Part shown: positions 1 through 11,061 of the stretch, piece by piece
Layout: each line of letters opens with the position of its first letter
Position numbering within the stretch: position 1 is the first letter of the stretch
Assembly (NCBI GenBank): GCA_030278955.1
Contig: JAOANR010000003.1
Location: 28,659,227 to 28,723,226, forward strand
Source: Hygrophila difformis
Taxonomy: Eukaryota; Streptophyta; Magnoliopsida; Lamiales; Acanthaceae
Reading direction: 5' to 3'
DNA: 64,000 nucleotides
Notes under the pieces: generated by a model
The model's input: the letters and a program-made list of their open reading frames with translations, nothing else
The model's database searches: none
Told to the model about the DNA's origin: nothing
Translations under genes and position numbers: made by a program

Positions 1-387
1 AAATTAAAATTTGAATTTAAAGAGGCTCAAGAAAAAAGGAAGGTAGATCTTACTGAATTAGAAAAAATTAGACGTCAAGCTTATGACAATGCTCTAATTT
101 ATAAGGAAAGGACAAAGCTTTATCATGATAAATTGCTTAGGCCTAAGGTGTTTGAGGCTGGTCAATTAGTGCTTCTATATAATTCTAGATTAAAAGTATT
201 TCCTGGTAAATTGAAGACAAAATGGTCAGGGCCTTTTAAGATTGTAAAAGTGTTAGATAATGGTGCTGTTGTCTTAAAAGCTGAAGATGAAAGGGAATTC
301 ACTGTAAATGGTCAAAGACTTAAATATTATTTTGGAGATGAAGTCAAATTCATCGAACAAATTAATGTTAAGCCTTTGGTTATTTAA
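1..387 (+). CDS. Ty3/gypsy pol, C-terminal end of integrase (partial)
   Basis: The frame is open from the first base to a TAA at 385-387, so this is the last 128 codons of a longer polyprotein that starts left of the window. The text matches the C-terminal part of plant Ty3/gypsy integrases: a basic helical stretch with an R-R-Q-A-Y-D-N-A motif and a Y-H-D-K motif, then a small beta-rich domain with V-F-x-A-G-Q-L-V-L-L-Y, K-L-K-T-K-W-S-G-P-F and a final N-G-Q-R-L-K-Y-Y. In this family the domain helps integrase bind DNA or chromatin and insert the element. There is no chromodomain after it, which fits an Athila/Tat-type element better than a chromovirus. The visible part has no break. Lineage is inferred from the end of pol only. 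Confidence 0.85.
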   Translation, partial: KLKFEFKEAQEKRKVDLTELEKIRRQAYDNALIYKERTKLYHDKLLRPKVFEAGQLVLLYNSRLKVFPGKLKTKWSGPFKIVKVLDNGAVVLKAEDEREFTVNGQRLKYYFGDEVKFIEQINVKPLVI

Positions 388-920
388 ATATGCTTAATAA
401 AATAGTTGCATTGCATTTTAATAATTTATAAGTTCTTAGCTTATTAATTGAAGTTATAAAAATCAATAAAAATTATAAAATGAAAGAAAAGACAAAAAAA
501 TATATATATTTTTACATTTTATTGTTTATGTGCTTTTTATTTGCTTTACTGCTTTTGTTTTATGTTAGTTTAAATAATGTTTTAGTTTAATTCTGTTATT
601 TTGAATTTTATGTTATGCTTATTGCATGTGTTTGAATAAATTGAGCAAGACATTGTCAATGAATTAGATTAGTAGCAAAACATTGAGAAATGAAGGAATT
701 GTGTGTGCTTGGTGATTGATCTTAACATGTGTAAATTGACTTGGTGAAAGAATTAAAGAGGAAGTTATATGTGGCTTGATTGGTTTAATTGAGGAGAATT
801 ATGACCCGGGAGTATTTAGGGAGGTTATATATGCTAAATCTGACTCGCTAATCTTAGTAAGTGAATTGGCTATCATTTTGGTTGAGTTTGAGCTGAAATT
901 CGAGTGTCACAGACTCAGTT
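388..920. other. AT-rich spacer after pol
   Basis: No convincing gene lies here. The DNA is AT-rich, with an A-rich and TA run near 485-520. It has no polypurine tract followed by TG and no LTR-like start, so the gypsy element does not appear to end here. Confidence 0.5.
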
Positions 921-1243
921 CAGGCGCCCCACCTTGTGTGCGGCGCCCAAATGAGCATGTGAGCGTCATCCGGGCACCAAAGGAGCTCGAAAGTGCAGAT
1001 CAGGCGCCACACCTTCTTGGTGGCGCCTAAAATCAAGCTCAGCCGCCACATTATGCGCCGTTTTCGAACTTGGAAAAATTTGGTCAGGTTATGCGCCACA
1101 CATACTGTGCGGCGCATAAAATCGCATCCGAGCGCCAACATAGGCGCCACCTCAGGACTTAGAAAAATTTCATTTGAACCAGGCGCCGCAACACCTGTGC
1201 GGCGCTGAAATCGGCCTCGGAGCGCCGTTTTGGCGCATCGACC
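921..1243 (+). repeat. GC-rich hairpin array 1 (four units)
   Basis: Four diverged tandem units start at 921, 1001, 1085 and 1180, each opening with CAGG or CAGGTTAT and then GCGCC. Each unit carries two inverted pairs built on GCGCC and GGCGC. The clearest is ATGCGCCACACA (1091-1102) against TGTGCGGCGCAT (1106-1117): a 12-bp stem with one mismatch and a 3-base loop. Units are joined by an AT-rich linker of the type GGAAAAATTTGG. Related arrays occur at 4,610-4,945 and 23,156-23,412. Confidence 0.85.
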
Positions 1244-1274
1244 CGCGGGTCAGGGTCTCTGACCCGGGTCTGGG

Positions 1275-2277
1275 ACGGGATTTTTAATCCCAATTCCTTT
1301 CTTTCCCTTTCATTAGACCGAGAGCTTCTCCTTCTCCATTCTCTTCACTGTCGAGCGCCATTCCACCCGCCACCAAGCGCCACTCCGGGCTCAAGAACCC
1401 TAGTTCTTCCAACTTTGGGGATTTCTCTCAAAAGTGCTCAAATCCTTCAATTTAGGTAAGAATGGCTATCATAATTCAATTATTATCATATTCTAGTGAT
1501 TTGGAATGCATTAGTTTTGGTATTTGAGTTGTTGCTTAAATTTTAGATTTTGTTAGAATGTGGGATTAAATTTGATTTTAATTGTCTAAATCATAGTTTG
1601 AACTTGAACAAAATATTGTAGAACATGGATTGAAAGCATATTATGAAATTTTTGGGTTACAATTAAAAATTTGAATTTTTATTTATTAAAAATCTGAAAA
1701 TTTCTTTTAAGATGGTTAAAATGGCGTTGCTAAATGTGTTAGTTGGTATAAACTTTATTAAACATGCTATTTTAAATTCTATTGGAAGCATATGCTATAT
1801 ATATCATGTTAAAATTACCATGTTCTTCATAATACGAGTTAAGTGGAGCATACTTTTTATAAAACTCTTTTATATAATATAAGTAATTAAAATAGATTAA
1901 TTTATCATCATAAATTTAAATGAGTTTAAATATTAATTTAAACCATTTATGATGAAATAGTTTATTATTTAGGATTATTTTTGTTTTATAAATCTGGAAA
2001 TTTTAATAAAATAGGGAGTTTTTTTATTAAAAAGTATGCTTTAACATGAATTTTAAGCTTTGGAACAAAATGGATGATATATTTAAACAAAGTTTAGGAG
2101 TTATAACTCTTAAAATGCAATATTTTGGTCATTGAGTCATTTAAATCCCACATTCTAGGTTGATGTATATGTTTGCTTTATACTTATCACTTAAGTTAAA
2201 CCTTTGGTTTAAACTTAAGTGTGAGGATGGAGGCAATGCATATATGTGATACTGACCCATGATTTTTGTACAACCAG
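1275..2277 (+). promoter_or_regulatory. Probable promoter, spliced leader and leader intron of accessory gene A
   Basis: Just after hairpin array 1 there is a TATA-like TTTTTAAT at 1281-1288, then a pyrimidine-rich stretch with TTCTCC repeats and AACCCTAG that looks like a plant 5' leader. A strong 5' splice site (TTTAG/GTAAGAATGG) follows at 1455/1456. An AT-rich stretch of about 820 bases runs to a 3' splice site (CAACCAG) ending at 2277. After splicing, the first ATG is at 2289 and opens gene A. This model rests only on sequence signals. A purine stretch resembling the polypurine tract at 22,843 lies at about 2214-2227; it is not followed by an LTR that I can recognise. Confidence 0.4.
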
Positions 2278-2288
2278 GTACTGAAATA

Positions 2289-4177
2289 ATGTATAATCCT
2301 CCAAACCTCCCTAAGAAATCGGGTTATAGGTATATACCAATGCCCGAGGGAAGGATGGGGATTTATGATCCACAGTCACCAGATAGTATTCCTACTCCTA
2401 TGCCTGATGAACATGTCTTTGAACATCGCAGACTCCGTACTAAGAATCCAAGCCAGATGGATCCACCACAGGGGTCAGGAGGTGATTCTAAGTCCAAGGG
2501 ACTTCTCTCCTACTTCAGAAAGAGTAAGTCCAAGAGTGCTTCTTCGAGACACACTGCTGCACCCACTGATGACCAGCAGGAGGTCAATCAGCGCGCTCAG
2601 CCTGAGGCTTCTGATCACTCTCAGGCCCCATCTAGAGCTTCTAGGGGGAAGGCACCTGCTACGAGTTCCACTTCCTCTCGTCGTAGGAGGGGGAGATTTG
2701 CTGCACTGGCCATACAGGAGCCTGTTCCTGAGGCCGTGGGTGATGAGGAATACGAGGTTGAGGTTGAGCAAGAGGAGCAAGGGGAGCAGGAGGAGCAGCC
2801 AGCACGGGGGAGGTAGAAGAGGTATGATCCCAGGACCTATGTACCTGATTTACAGTATGTCAAGGAGGGCATCTTTGATGCCACAGTATTCAGGATTGCT
2901 AGGGCCTATGATCTGTATAAGAGGTTCCATAAAAAGAGGATCATTCCTGATAGAGGTTTTTCTGAGAGGGATTTGCAGCACCCCCTGCTGAGAGATGCCA
3001 TTCAGTCTCGAGGCTGGGAGAGATTTTTTAGGCATACGCCGGGCTCATTTTCATGGGATTTGACTAGGCTATTCTTAGCCAATGCTGAGGAGGAGGATTT
3101 CTGGATATTTGGGGTTACTGTTCCCATCACTCCACAATACATCAATCAGACATTTGGAGTAGTTGATGTGCCATATGGCAGAGACTTCTGGGAACCTGTG
3201 ATGAGAGATGAGGATAAGGAAGATAACAAAAGGATGGTTTTGATGTCTATGTTCAAGGGGCAGGAGGATATTCTGACTTATGGTGGTGATCCTAGAAAAT
3301 TGGATGGACCTAAGATAGATACTCCTATGTATCAGCTGCTGATGTTGTTCAGGTCCAGGATGAGTCCCTCTACTCATACTTCGGGACCCACTGCCTTGGA
3401 TTTATATGTGCCTTATTGCATCAAGATGGGAAGCCCGGTTAAAATTGGAGAGCTGAAATCCTTGGAGCTTAGACAGACACCTGAGGTGTCAAAGAGGTCG
3501 GCTCTCATGTTCCCTAGCTTGATTTGGCTTCTGTGTGCCAAAGCAGGGGTGAACATGGAGCAGTTTGAGAGAGACTGGGAGATGAGGCCACCTATTCCCT
3601 TTAACAAGAATTTCAAGTTTCCTGGCATAAGATGCCAGCCTATGACACTCCCCAGACAGCTACCTAGGCAGTCACCACCACCTGCTCCGTCACAGGGCAG
3701 CCAGGGGCATTCTGAGGCTCCATCTCAGTCTACTCGGGGCACACGAGGTGGTAGAGGTAGAGGCCGTAGCAGGACTCAGTCACAATAGTCCCAGCAGTAT
3801 CAGGGAGAGCCTGATTGGGCTAGGGCATTGCGGATAAACCAACAGACAATGATGACCAACCAGCAAAATTGGATGAACACCATGGATGAGTAGATGAGGT
3901 TGGTAGCTCAGAGGCAACATCTTTTGAGCGATCAGATTGCAAAGAATGCACGAGCCCAGGCTACCACGCTGCCCGATTAGAGTATTTCATGTCCTAGAGT
4001 TTAGGACAGAGATATGTCGCTCCTCAGGCACCTTCCGAGGATGATGAGGACGATGATGAGGACTATGTGGGTTCAGGTGATGGTGATGAGGATAGTGGTG
4101 ACGATGATGATGCAGCTGGGGATGGATCTGAGGGAGTAGGAGACAACGAGGATGACGAGGAGGATGATTCTGACTGA
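2289..4177 (+). pseudogene. Gypsy accessory gene A, plant transposon protein with acidic tail, broken
   Basis: After the proposed splice site the frame starts at ATG 2289. The N-terminal part is Ser, Lys and Arg-rich with low complexity. It leads into a globular part (about 2,820-3,640) with S-R-G-W-E-R-F-F, a D-L-T-R-L-F-L-A-N motif, V-P-I-T-P-Q-Y-I-N and a late L-M-F-P-S-L-I-W-L-L-C-A-K-A-G-V. This pattern matches the putative plant transposon protein family found in gypsy elements (Pfam PF20167 by recall); its function is unknown. A Gly-Arg-rich tail follows. In-frame TAG codons interrupt it at 2814, 3786, 3891 and 3978. After a frame change near 3,980-4,010, with one more TAG at 3995, it ends in a strongly acidic Asp/Glu tail that stops at 4177. 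It is homologous to gene B. All the in-frame stops are TAG, as expected from CAG decay. Confidence 0.7.
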
Positions 4178-4609
4178 GTGATGAGTGCTAGATAGGCTTT
4201 TGATCGTTATAGATGACATGTATTGATAGGTCTATGTATTTGTCTTTAGTGACTTCATTTTGCTACATTCTAGTTGATTTTCATTTAGATTGTATTGTCT
4301 TGAGCTCTATTCCTACTATTCTGCTATTCTAGATATGTCTTTTATGTTATTCAAGTTATTTTGGTCATATGAAGCACTAAATATTTGTTTTTAGTTTATA
4401 AGGTTTTTAGTTGCTTTTGAATCCAATTAAATAGCTCTTGCCAATAGCATGTTAGATTGTGTTGTTTTGAGGAGATGAAAAGATCAATGAAGTGTATTTG
4501 GACATGATTGAGGTGTAGAAATAGTAGGATTGGTGTTGTTGATTGATATGGAGATATTGGACATCATGGGGACGAACTTAGGAAAAACACATTCTGCCCG
4601 AATTTGGCA
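4178..4609. other. Spacer between gene A and hairpin array 2
   Basis: This is T-rich, non-coding sequence that may hold the 3' untranslated region of gene A. I see no LTR end, polypurine tract or gene. Confidence 0.4.
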
Positions 4610-4945
4610 CAGAATGCGCCACACACACAGTGTGGCGCCATAATTGGCTATCAAGCGCCACACTGGCGCCTGGAAACTCAGAAAATTTTCTGAGTTTTTC
4701 CAGAATGCGCCGCATGTGCTATGCGGCACCTAAAAGTACTCTGGAGCGCCACATTGGGCGCCGCAGAATTGTGAATTTCCCAACCTGGCTTCAGGATGCG
4801 CCGCATCAACTGTGCGGCGCATAAACCCCCCTTTTAGCGCCACATTGGGCTCCACGGATTTAATGTTTTCTTCAGGATGCACCACACAGTGTGTGTGGCG
4901 CCTAAATCAGCCTCCGAACGCCACATTCGGTGCCACCGACGCGAA
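4610..4945 (+). repeat. GC-rich hairpin array 2 (four units)
   Basis: Four tandem units begin with CAGAATGCGCC, CAGGATGCGCC or CAGGATGCACC at 4610, 4701, 4792 and 4873, with periods of 91, 91 and 81 bases. Perfect stems include GCGCCACAC (4616-4624) with GTGTGGCGC (4630-4638), and ATGCGCCGCA (4796-4805) with TGCGGCGCAT (4813-4822). A second GCGCC pair follows in each unit. It lies 280 bases upstream of accessory gene B. Confidence 0.85.
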
Positions 4946-5221
4946 TTTTTGAAAAATTCGCAAATCCAAAAGATAGAAATCATATCTAATCGATTTTTGA
5001 GATCCAAAACAGCATTATACTGATTCCAAATCATATGTTTAATGTATATTGGGATTTAGATTGAATCAATCACTCCATATCTCAACAAAATCAAGATCTC
5101 ACCCTCTTTAAAGAGGAAGACCGATCGGTCACTTCCTCCTAATCTGTAATCTGTCCACTTCCTTCTCTTTCAGTCTAATTAGCTTCCTAACACCTATTCC
5201 ACCTTCCTAAACTCTGTTATC
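4946..5221 (+). promoter_or_regulatory. Probable leader region of accessory gene B
   Basis: The 280 bases between array 2 and the ATG at 5222 contain a TATA-like CTTTAAAG at about 5106-5113, followed by C/T-rich sequence typical of plant leaders. The arrangement is the same as upstream of gene A, but without an obvious intron. No start site can be fixed from the sequence. Confidence 0.3.
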
Positions 5222-6694
5222 ATGAGACCTAAGGGGAAATCAACTCAAGGAAACAAGAGGAACAATGCCAGAAAGAAGCAGAAAGCCCAGGAAGTGCCCC
5301 AATCGCAGCCCCTTGTTATTAGGGAACCCGATCCGGAGCCGGCTGCTGTGGGTACTGAAGATATGTTCATGAATGACTTGCTGGCTGCTGATTCTATGGA
5401 TGGAGATGAAGTTCCCTTCTATTCTGCTCAAAAGGAAGATAATGTTCCACAGCAAGAAGAGGATGATGCTGAATCTCCGGAAGAAGTTTCACCGGAGGGG
5501 GCTAAACGTTCATGTGGTTCTAAGGCAAAGAGAAAAAGTCATAACAGGAAGGACGATACACCTCCTCTGGAGGAACTGACTGGAGACACTTTTAATCCAG
5601 CAATTTTCATAAATCAGACAGCATATTCATATTATCAAATAATGGTGAAAGGATGAATTATCCAAGACAAATGATTCACTGAAGATGACATGGAGCGAGT
5701 TTCGGTTCATGATGCTCTGATGAGTCGAGGATGGATGAAATTTGCTGAGCATCCGGACGGAGTTTACTCTGGGGAGCTCACTAGGCAGTTCCTATGCAAT
5801 TCCCGGTATGAGCACTTTACTTCATGGATTAGGGGAGTACCTGTGCCATATGGTCCCGCAATAATCAATGAACTTTATGGCACTAAGGATGTCTCTTGTT
5901 CGGCTACAAAGAAGAAGAATTTTCATGAGCCTATTTATGAAGAGGAAGGAGGACCGGAGTTGGAGAAAAAGATCTTAAAGGAGATGTTTGGGAAGCAAAG
6001 AAAAGTTGCCTACATAGGGGAGAATAATCAAAGAGTTGTTGCTACTTTGATGGATGCACCGCTATATCAAATCTACTTACTCTATAAGCATAAGGTTTTT
6101 CCTACTTCACACACTTCCCAGCCTAGTACAGAGGAGTTGTACTTTGTTTACTGTGTGAAGAATGGGTTGCCTATTGATATTGGAGAGATGATAGCACATG
6201 AGTTGGATAGCATGGCAGCTGATACTGCAAGGATTGTACTTGGATTCCCTGCACTAATTTGGGCACTTTGTGAAAGAGCTGGAGTGGATTTAAGCGCTTA
6301 TGCTCATGATCTGAAACCAAAGCCTCCTATCTCTTTCAAGAATTACAATACTAAGCCTGGAGTGAGATGTGCTGAGCTAGCTTACCCTACTTCACCTCGT
6401 AGGACACCCATTCATCATGCTGATATACCTAGTACATCTGGTACTAGGGCAGAGCCTGCAGAGATTGCAATTAATAGGATGACTTATGAGATTCATGAGC
6501 TTAGAGCCGAGATGAAGAAGAAGGAGGTTAGAACACAGACACAGCTTGCACGACTTTCTTCCAGACTTGAGCACTTCATGTCTGAAAGTTTAGGTGATCG
6601 ATATGCTCCTCCTACTGATTCGAGCTCTAAAGATGGTGATGATGATCCTAGGGAAGATGAAGTAGCTGATTCGGATGGATCTTTAGAAATCTAG
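5222..6694 (+). pseudogene. Gypsy accessory gene B, plant transposon protein, two stop codons
   Basis: One frame runs from ATG 5222 to TAG 6692-6694 (about 490 codons) and is broken only by TGA at 5654-5656 and TGA at 5672-5674. The first 140 residues are basic at the start and acidic later, and look disordered. The main domain begins near 5,690 with S-R-G-W-M-K-F-A-E-H and G-E-L-T-R-Q-F-L-C-N, then V-P-V-P-Y-G-P-A-I-I-N-E-L-Y-G, and later V-L-G-F-P-A-L-I-W-A-L-C-E-R-A-G-V. This is the same family as gene A. A heptad-like helical stretch (about 6,460-6,580) and an acidic tail follow. Both stops read as arginine CGA changed to TGA, the usual decay of methylated CG. Function is unknown. Its place after pol is the place env-like genes take in Athila elements, but I see no signal peptide or membrane segment. 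Confidence 0.75.
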
Positions 6695-6806
6695 ATTTTT
6701 GATTAGATAGGATTGCTCTCTTTTGTTAAATTTGTCATAATTAGATTAATTTTGGTAGTATTTTGCTTATTTTAATTAGCATCTTTATGTAATAGTTGCT
6801 AGAACT

Positions 6807-6823
6807 TGTGGTATTTTGCTTTT
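6807..6823. repeat. Target-site duplication of LINE-1, left copy
   Basis: TGTGGTATTTTGCTTTT occurs here and again at 17225-17241, at the two ends of LINE-1. A 17-base exact direct repeat next to a poly(A) tail, seen here as a T run at 6820-6830, is the hallmark of target-primed LINE insertion. The original target lay in the gypsy element just after accessory gene B. Confidence 0.85.
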
Positions 6824-6899
6824 TTTTTTTGGTGAAACAGCCTAAGAAGGCGAGTAAATGAAATAAAAAAGAGAAAAGGAAGAAGAAACAGAACTACTA

Positions 6900-9800
6900 T
6901 TACATCAAACGGCCAAAAGAAGCTCCTGCCACATCTTGATCAACGAGGTGACGGATGTCATCCGGAGGGTAAGCCCAAACAGTGAAGAAGTCTTCTAAGC
7001 ACACCGCGTTTCGAGCAAGGCCATCAGCAACTTGATTACCTTCCCTATAAACATGACGAAGCACACAACCCTCCATAGAACTCATCAAGGATCTCACATC
7101 TTGCACCATTGGCCACAAGGTGTGGCGTCGATCCACTAGGCCTTGAATAAGGCGGACCACCTCCATGGAATCAACAAAGCATTCCCTCAAAATCACCCCT
7201 AACTGACCAGCCAACAGCAGACCAAATCGAAGCGCCAACAACTCCACTTCCAAGATAGATCGGTTCCCCATATTTCCCCCACAGGCGCCCACCCAAGCTC
7301 CTTCATGTGTTCGGATGACAGCGCCATATCCAGATCGTAATGGCCTGTCTAAAACACTCCCATCCGAGTGCAATACATTCCCAATAATGCCATCCTCAAT
7401 CCAACGGACCTGATGCCATGTACGCCCTGTAGTCCCAGCAGCCGCTGCTTTCTCAAGGTGAAGATGAAGGCGCGCTGCTTGCGTGACAACAAAGTCGCGA
7501 CTCAAACCTGTCCCTCGGAAGACCCTCGCATTGCGTTGACACCATACCACCCATAACATAGCTATAAACCGAGATCCCCATGACCGCCACGCCCACTCTA
7601 GCCAGTGGCGACATGAAGTGGTGCTAAGCTCCCCGAGCATGTTATGAAATTGAAACCCTTCACCAAACTTGGTCAGCCCAAGTGCATAAAAAAAGAGCAT
7701 GCTTCCAATCCTCCACCTCCTCTCCACATATGGAACAAAGAGAAGATGTAGCAGTCCCCCTATGATGACGTAACTCATTGCACGGTAAGGCACCATGTCC
7801 AAGAGTCCAAAGGAGGACTCCAATTTTTTCCGGGATACAAGTCTTCCAAATCCAAGACCATCCCCTTTCCAAGCTGTCACACGATTCAAGCCAACGATAT
7901 CCGGAAGCAACAGTGTATACACCTTTGAGATCCCCCCTCCATTGAAGTATGTCTGATGCTCCAGCGTTCAAGAAGGGTGTAGGCGAAGCTGTGATTTTGT
8001 TCTTAATATCCTGAGATAACCAGGAGTATAATATCCCCAAATTCCATCGGCCATTGTCAACTACATCCTTGATGCAAAGCGAGAGGTCGTGGATGTCAAC
8101 AAAAGGGACATGGTTTGCCAGGCACTGTCCTTCCCACCATGGTGTAAACCATAGAGAGCTAGTGCCATTTCCAATGCGAACCCCATAAGCTTCGCGAAAT
8201 ACCTGGGCAACCTTAACCAAAGAACGCCAAACTTTGGTTCCGCGGTAATGGCTACAAGGCAATAAACCTGGAGCAGTGCCATACTTCAAACGTAAAGCCC
8301 GAACCCACAGCTTGTTAGCATCAGTAGTGAAGTCCCATAATTTTTTCCCAACAATGCTAGATTCATTTGATGACATTTGCGCAAACCAAGGCCACCAGAA
8401 GCCCTCGGCCGAGTAATCGAATTCCAGTTGATCAAATGTAAACCTCTACCATTAGCTCCCTTCCAGATCCATCGCCGTACAAGCATATCAATCCTAGAGC
8501 AGACACCGATAGGTAACATGTGAACTTGCATAACATAAATAGGGAGAGAGCATAATACCGAGCGAGCAAGGGTGATTCGACCAGCTTTATTTAACAATGT
8601 GGAAGACCAAGAGATAAGCCGGTCCTGGAGTTTTTTAATAAGGAAGTCAAAATGTGAAATGCGAGTGCGACCATAAATAATTGGGAAGCCGAGATAGCAA
8701 TCCAAGGAGTCAAATGTCGAAATTTCTAGATGAGAGCTCAACCAGGCCTTTTCAGATAAAGTAGCATTAGGAGAACAGTAAGCCGAGGATTTAGCGGCGT
8801 TCATGAACAGGCCTGAACGGGAACCAAATCTATCCAGAACTAATGCCATTGTCCGAATACTTTCTTCATTCAGCTCGGCACAGAAGATGAGGTCATCAGC
8901 GAACATAAGATGCGAAATGCCAATGCCATCAACACTTAATTTCAAAGGCGTCCATGTCCCTCCTGAAACGGCATCAACAATGGTGCGCGATAGCTTTTCC
9001 ATAACGATGACAAATAGATAGGGTGATAACGGGTCACCTTGTCGAATCCCTCTTCTAGCTTGAATGTTACCAATGGGAGTAGCATTCCATAAAATGGAGA
9101 AGCTCGACGAAGAGATGCAAGTCATAATAAGTTCGCGGCAAGGCCCTGGAATATTCAATTCTCTAAGGCAATCTTCAAGGAATTCCCAGCTCACCATGTC
9201 GAATGCCTTAGCAAGGTCAATTTTAATGATCACCCCTCGATGAGTAGCACTTGGACGTTCCAATGAAGAAATCATTTCCTGGAGCAGGATGCCATTGTCC
9301 GAAGTTCCACGCCCAGGTAAAAAAGCCGATTGAAACGGGCCTATAACATCACAAAGAATAGGACGAAGCCGATTGACAAGAATTTTTGTAATAACCTTGA
9401 ATGAAACATTGCACAAAGTAAGCGGTCGGAACTGTTTAATGGTGCAAGGCACATCCACCTTCGGAAGAAGACAAAGAAAAGCATGAGCCAACCCGTCGGG
9501 GAGCTTCCTATCGTGGATAGCTATTAGAATGAATTTAATAAATGGCTCCTTAAGGACATCCCAGTACACCTTGAAAAAAGCTGCTGGAAATCCATCCGGA
9601 CCTGGTGCGGATAATGATTTCATGGAGTTTAATGCAATCTCGACCTCCCTAGCCTCCACTCCAGCTTCCAGCGTAGCAACCTGATCCTCCGTGAAGGGCT
9701 GTAGCAGCGATAAAGCATCCCCGACTGGGGTAGCTCGATGAGCCGCAAACATGGTGGAGAAATAGGTGATAGCATGTTCTTGCAGAGTAGTCTGATCTGA

Positions 9801-10345
9801 AATCCAGTCGTCATTATCAATCTGGAGAGAGTAGATCATATTTCTTTTTCGTTGAATCTTTGTCCTTGCGTGAAAATATTTGGTGTTCCGATCACCAGTC
9901 TTAACCCAACTATCCCGGGATTTTTGTTGCCACAAAAGTTTTTCTTGCAATAAAACTTCAGCAAGTTCCTGTTTAATTTCTCCCTCCAGACGCCAAAGCC
10001 AAGCCGAATCGACTCTAGCCAACCGCTTCTCCACGCCAAGAAGACGGTTTTTAAGCTTCCGCTTCCGAGCTCGAAGGTTGCCAAAAACCTCTCTATTAAA
10101 TGTAATGGAGTGATCTTTTACACTTTGTAATATATCCATGAGGTTATCCCCTCCACTAAGCCGGCCAGCCTTAACCACATCTTTGTACTGGAGATGTTTC
10201 AGTCCACATGTTCTCCCACCTGAAGGGACGATCCACCCGAGAAGTAGAGAACTCGCCACAGGTTAATTTCAAAGGGCTATGATCCGAGCCAATGCGCGGT
10301 GATAATGGCCAGAAATGACCATTATTTTCAATCCATTTCCGTGTC
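6900..10345 (-). pseudogene. LINE-1 ORF2, reverse transcriptase to RNase H
   Basis: Reading leftward from 10,345, the end of an endonuclease domain (R-I-G-S-D-H-S-P) comes first, then a long reverse transcriptase segment (10,259-8,300). The latter has S-A-P-G-P-D-G-F-P, G-R-G-T-S-D-N-G, K-I-D-L-A-K-A-F-D and the catalytic F-A-D-D at about 8,900. A zinc-binding region follows with C-S-I-C-G (about 8,350-7,670), and then an RNase H domain (7,680-6,900) that keeps its D-E-D-D pattern: H-S-D-G-S, E-V-E-L-L-A-L-R-F, F-V-D-S-M-E-V and Q-V-A-D-G-L-A. The frame shifts near 10,259, near 8,350 and near 7,680. The protein would copy LINE RNA into DNA at a nick in the target. The active-site residues survive, but the shifts make it non-functional. 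Confidence 0.85.
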
Positions 10346-10639
10346 TGAAACGGGCATTTGATCGCATTCCGGTCTTATATTAAATAAGAAAGCAGTAGAA
10401 TTGGACTGATTTATGCATAATTGTAAAAATATTGAGCTGGTATGAAAAATGCATAAATATGTAATTTTATTACATATTTATGTTAGAAAAATCCAAAACA
10501 TGAGAAAAAGAAAAGAAAAGAAAAAGGAAACAAAAAGATGGGCAAAAGAATAAACAAGCCCACAAAAATACAAAAAGATGGGAAAAGATAGAAAAGCCCA
10601 CAAAAAGAACAATTTCGGCCCATCTGGCCCATTCAGCTC

Positions 10640-10985
10640 TGTCTGGGAACATCTGGTCGAGGAACCCTGGTCGAGGACCATGGTTCCGCGACACAGAAGG
10701 GATTAGCGACCAGCATGCAACATGAAGAAAAGACCAGTCTGGGAACTCCGGTCGAGGAACCCTGGTCGAGGACCATGGTTCCGCGACACGACCAAGGTTC
10801 CGCGCCACCAACACCTTGGAGGCCAAGCCATGTCCCAGTCGAGGAACCCTGGTCATGGTCCATGCATTAGCGACAAGGGCATGTTCCGCGACACAGACGC
10901 ACCAATAGAGACACAAGACCCAGTCGAGAAGTCTTGCCACATGCAGCCCTGTCCCGCGACACAAAGGTGATTCCGCGACAAAGTT
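10640..10985. repeat. TCGCGG/CCGCGA hairpin set I
   Basis: Repeated blocks of the type GGTCGAGGAACCCTGG, GGTCGAGGACCATGG and TTCCGCGACACA occur at about 10,652-10,695, 10,750-10,790 and 10,835-10,895, with TTAGCGAC and CCGCGACA motifs between them. The set ends about 70 bases before a TATAAATA at 11,054. The motif differs from the GCGCC arrays. Confidence 0.7.
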
Positions 10986-11053
10986 GTGATGTGTGTGATG
11001 TCTTGAGACACAGTGGGCCTCAGATCAAGCCCATGGGCCTAGGGCTCCACTCC

Positions 11054-11061
11054 TATAAATA
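11054..11061 (+). promoter_or_regulatory. Candidate TATA box after hairpin set I
   Basis: TCCTATAAATATGAGG is a good plant TATA context. It is followed by leader-like sequence and lies downstream of the hairpin set. No gene follows in this block, so it may be the promoter of an LTR. Confidence 0.4.

Noticed and set aside
921..1243. CRISPR-like or centromere-like repeat array
   Set aside because: The units are not separated by unique spacers of equal size, the repeats themselves are diverged, and the setting is a plant retrotransposon.
2365..2991. Long alternative frame over gene A
   Set aside because: It overlaps gene A in another frame and has no domain. Gene A has a homologue in gene B.
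2814..3980. TAG readthrough or a changed genetic code in gene A
   Set aside because: Gene A also has a frame change, and neighbouring dead elements carry the same decay-type stops. Loss of function by C-to-T change is simpler.
10470..10964. 164-codon open frame on the minus strand
   Set aside because: It reads through the hairpin set and low-complexity DNA, giving repeated short phrases without a known domain.
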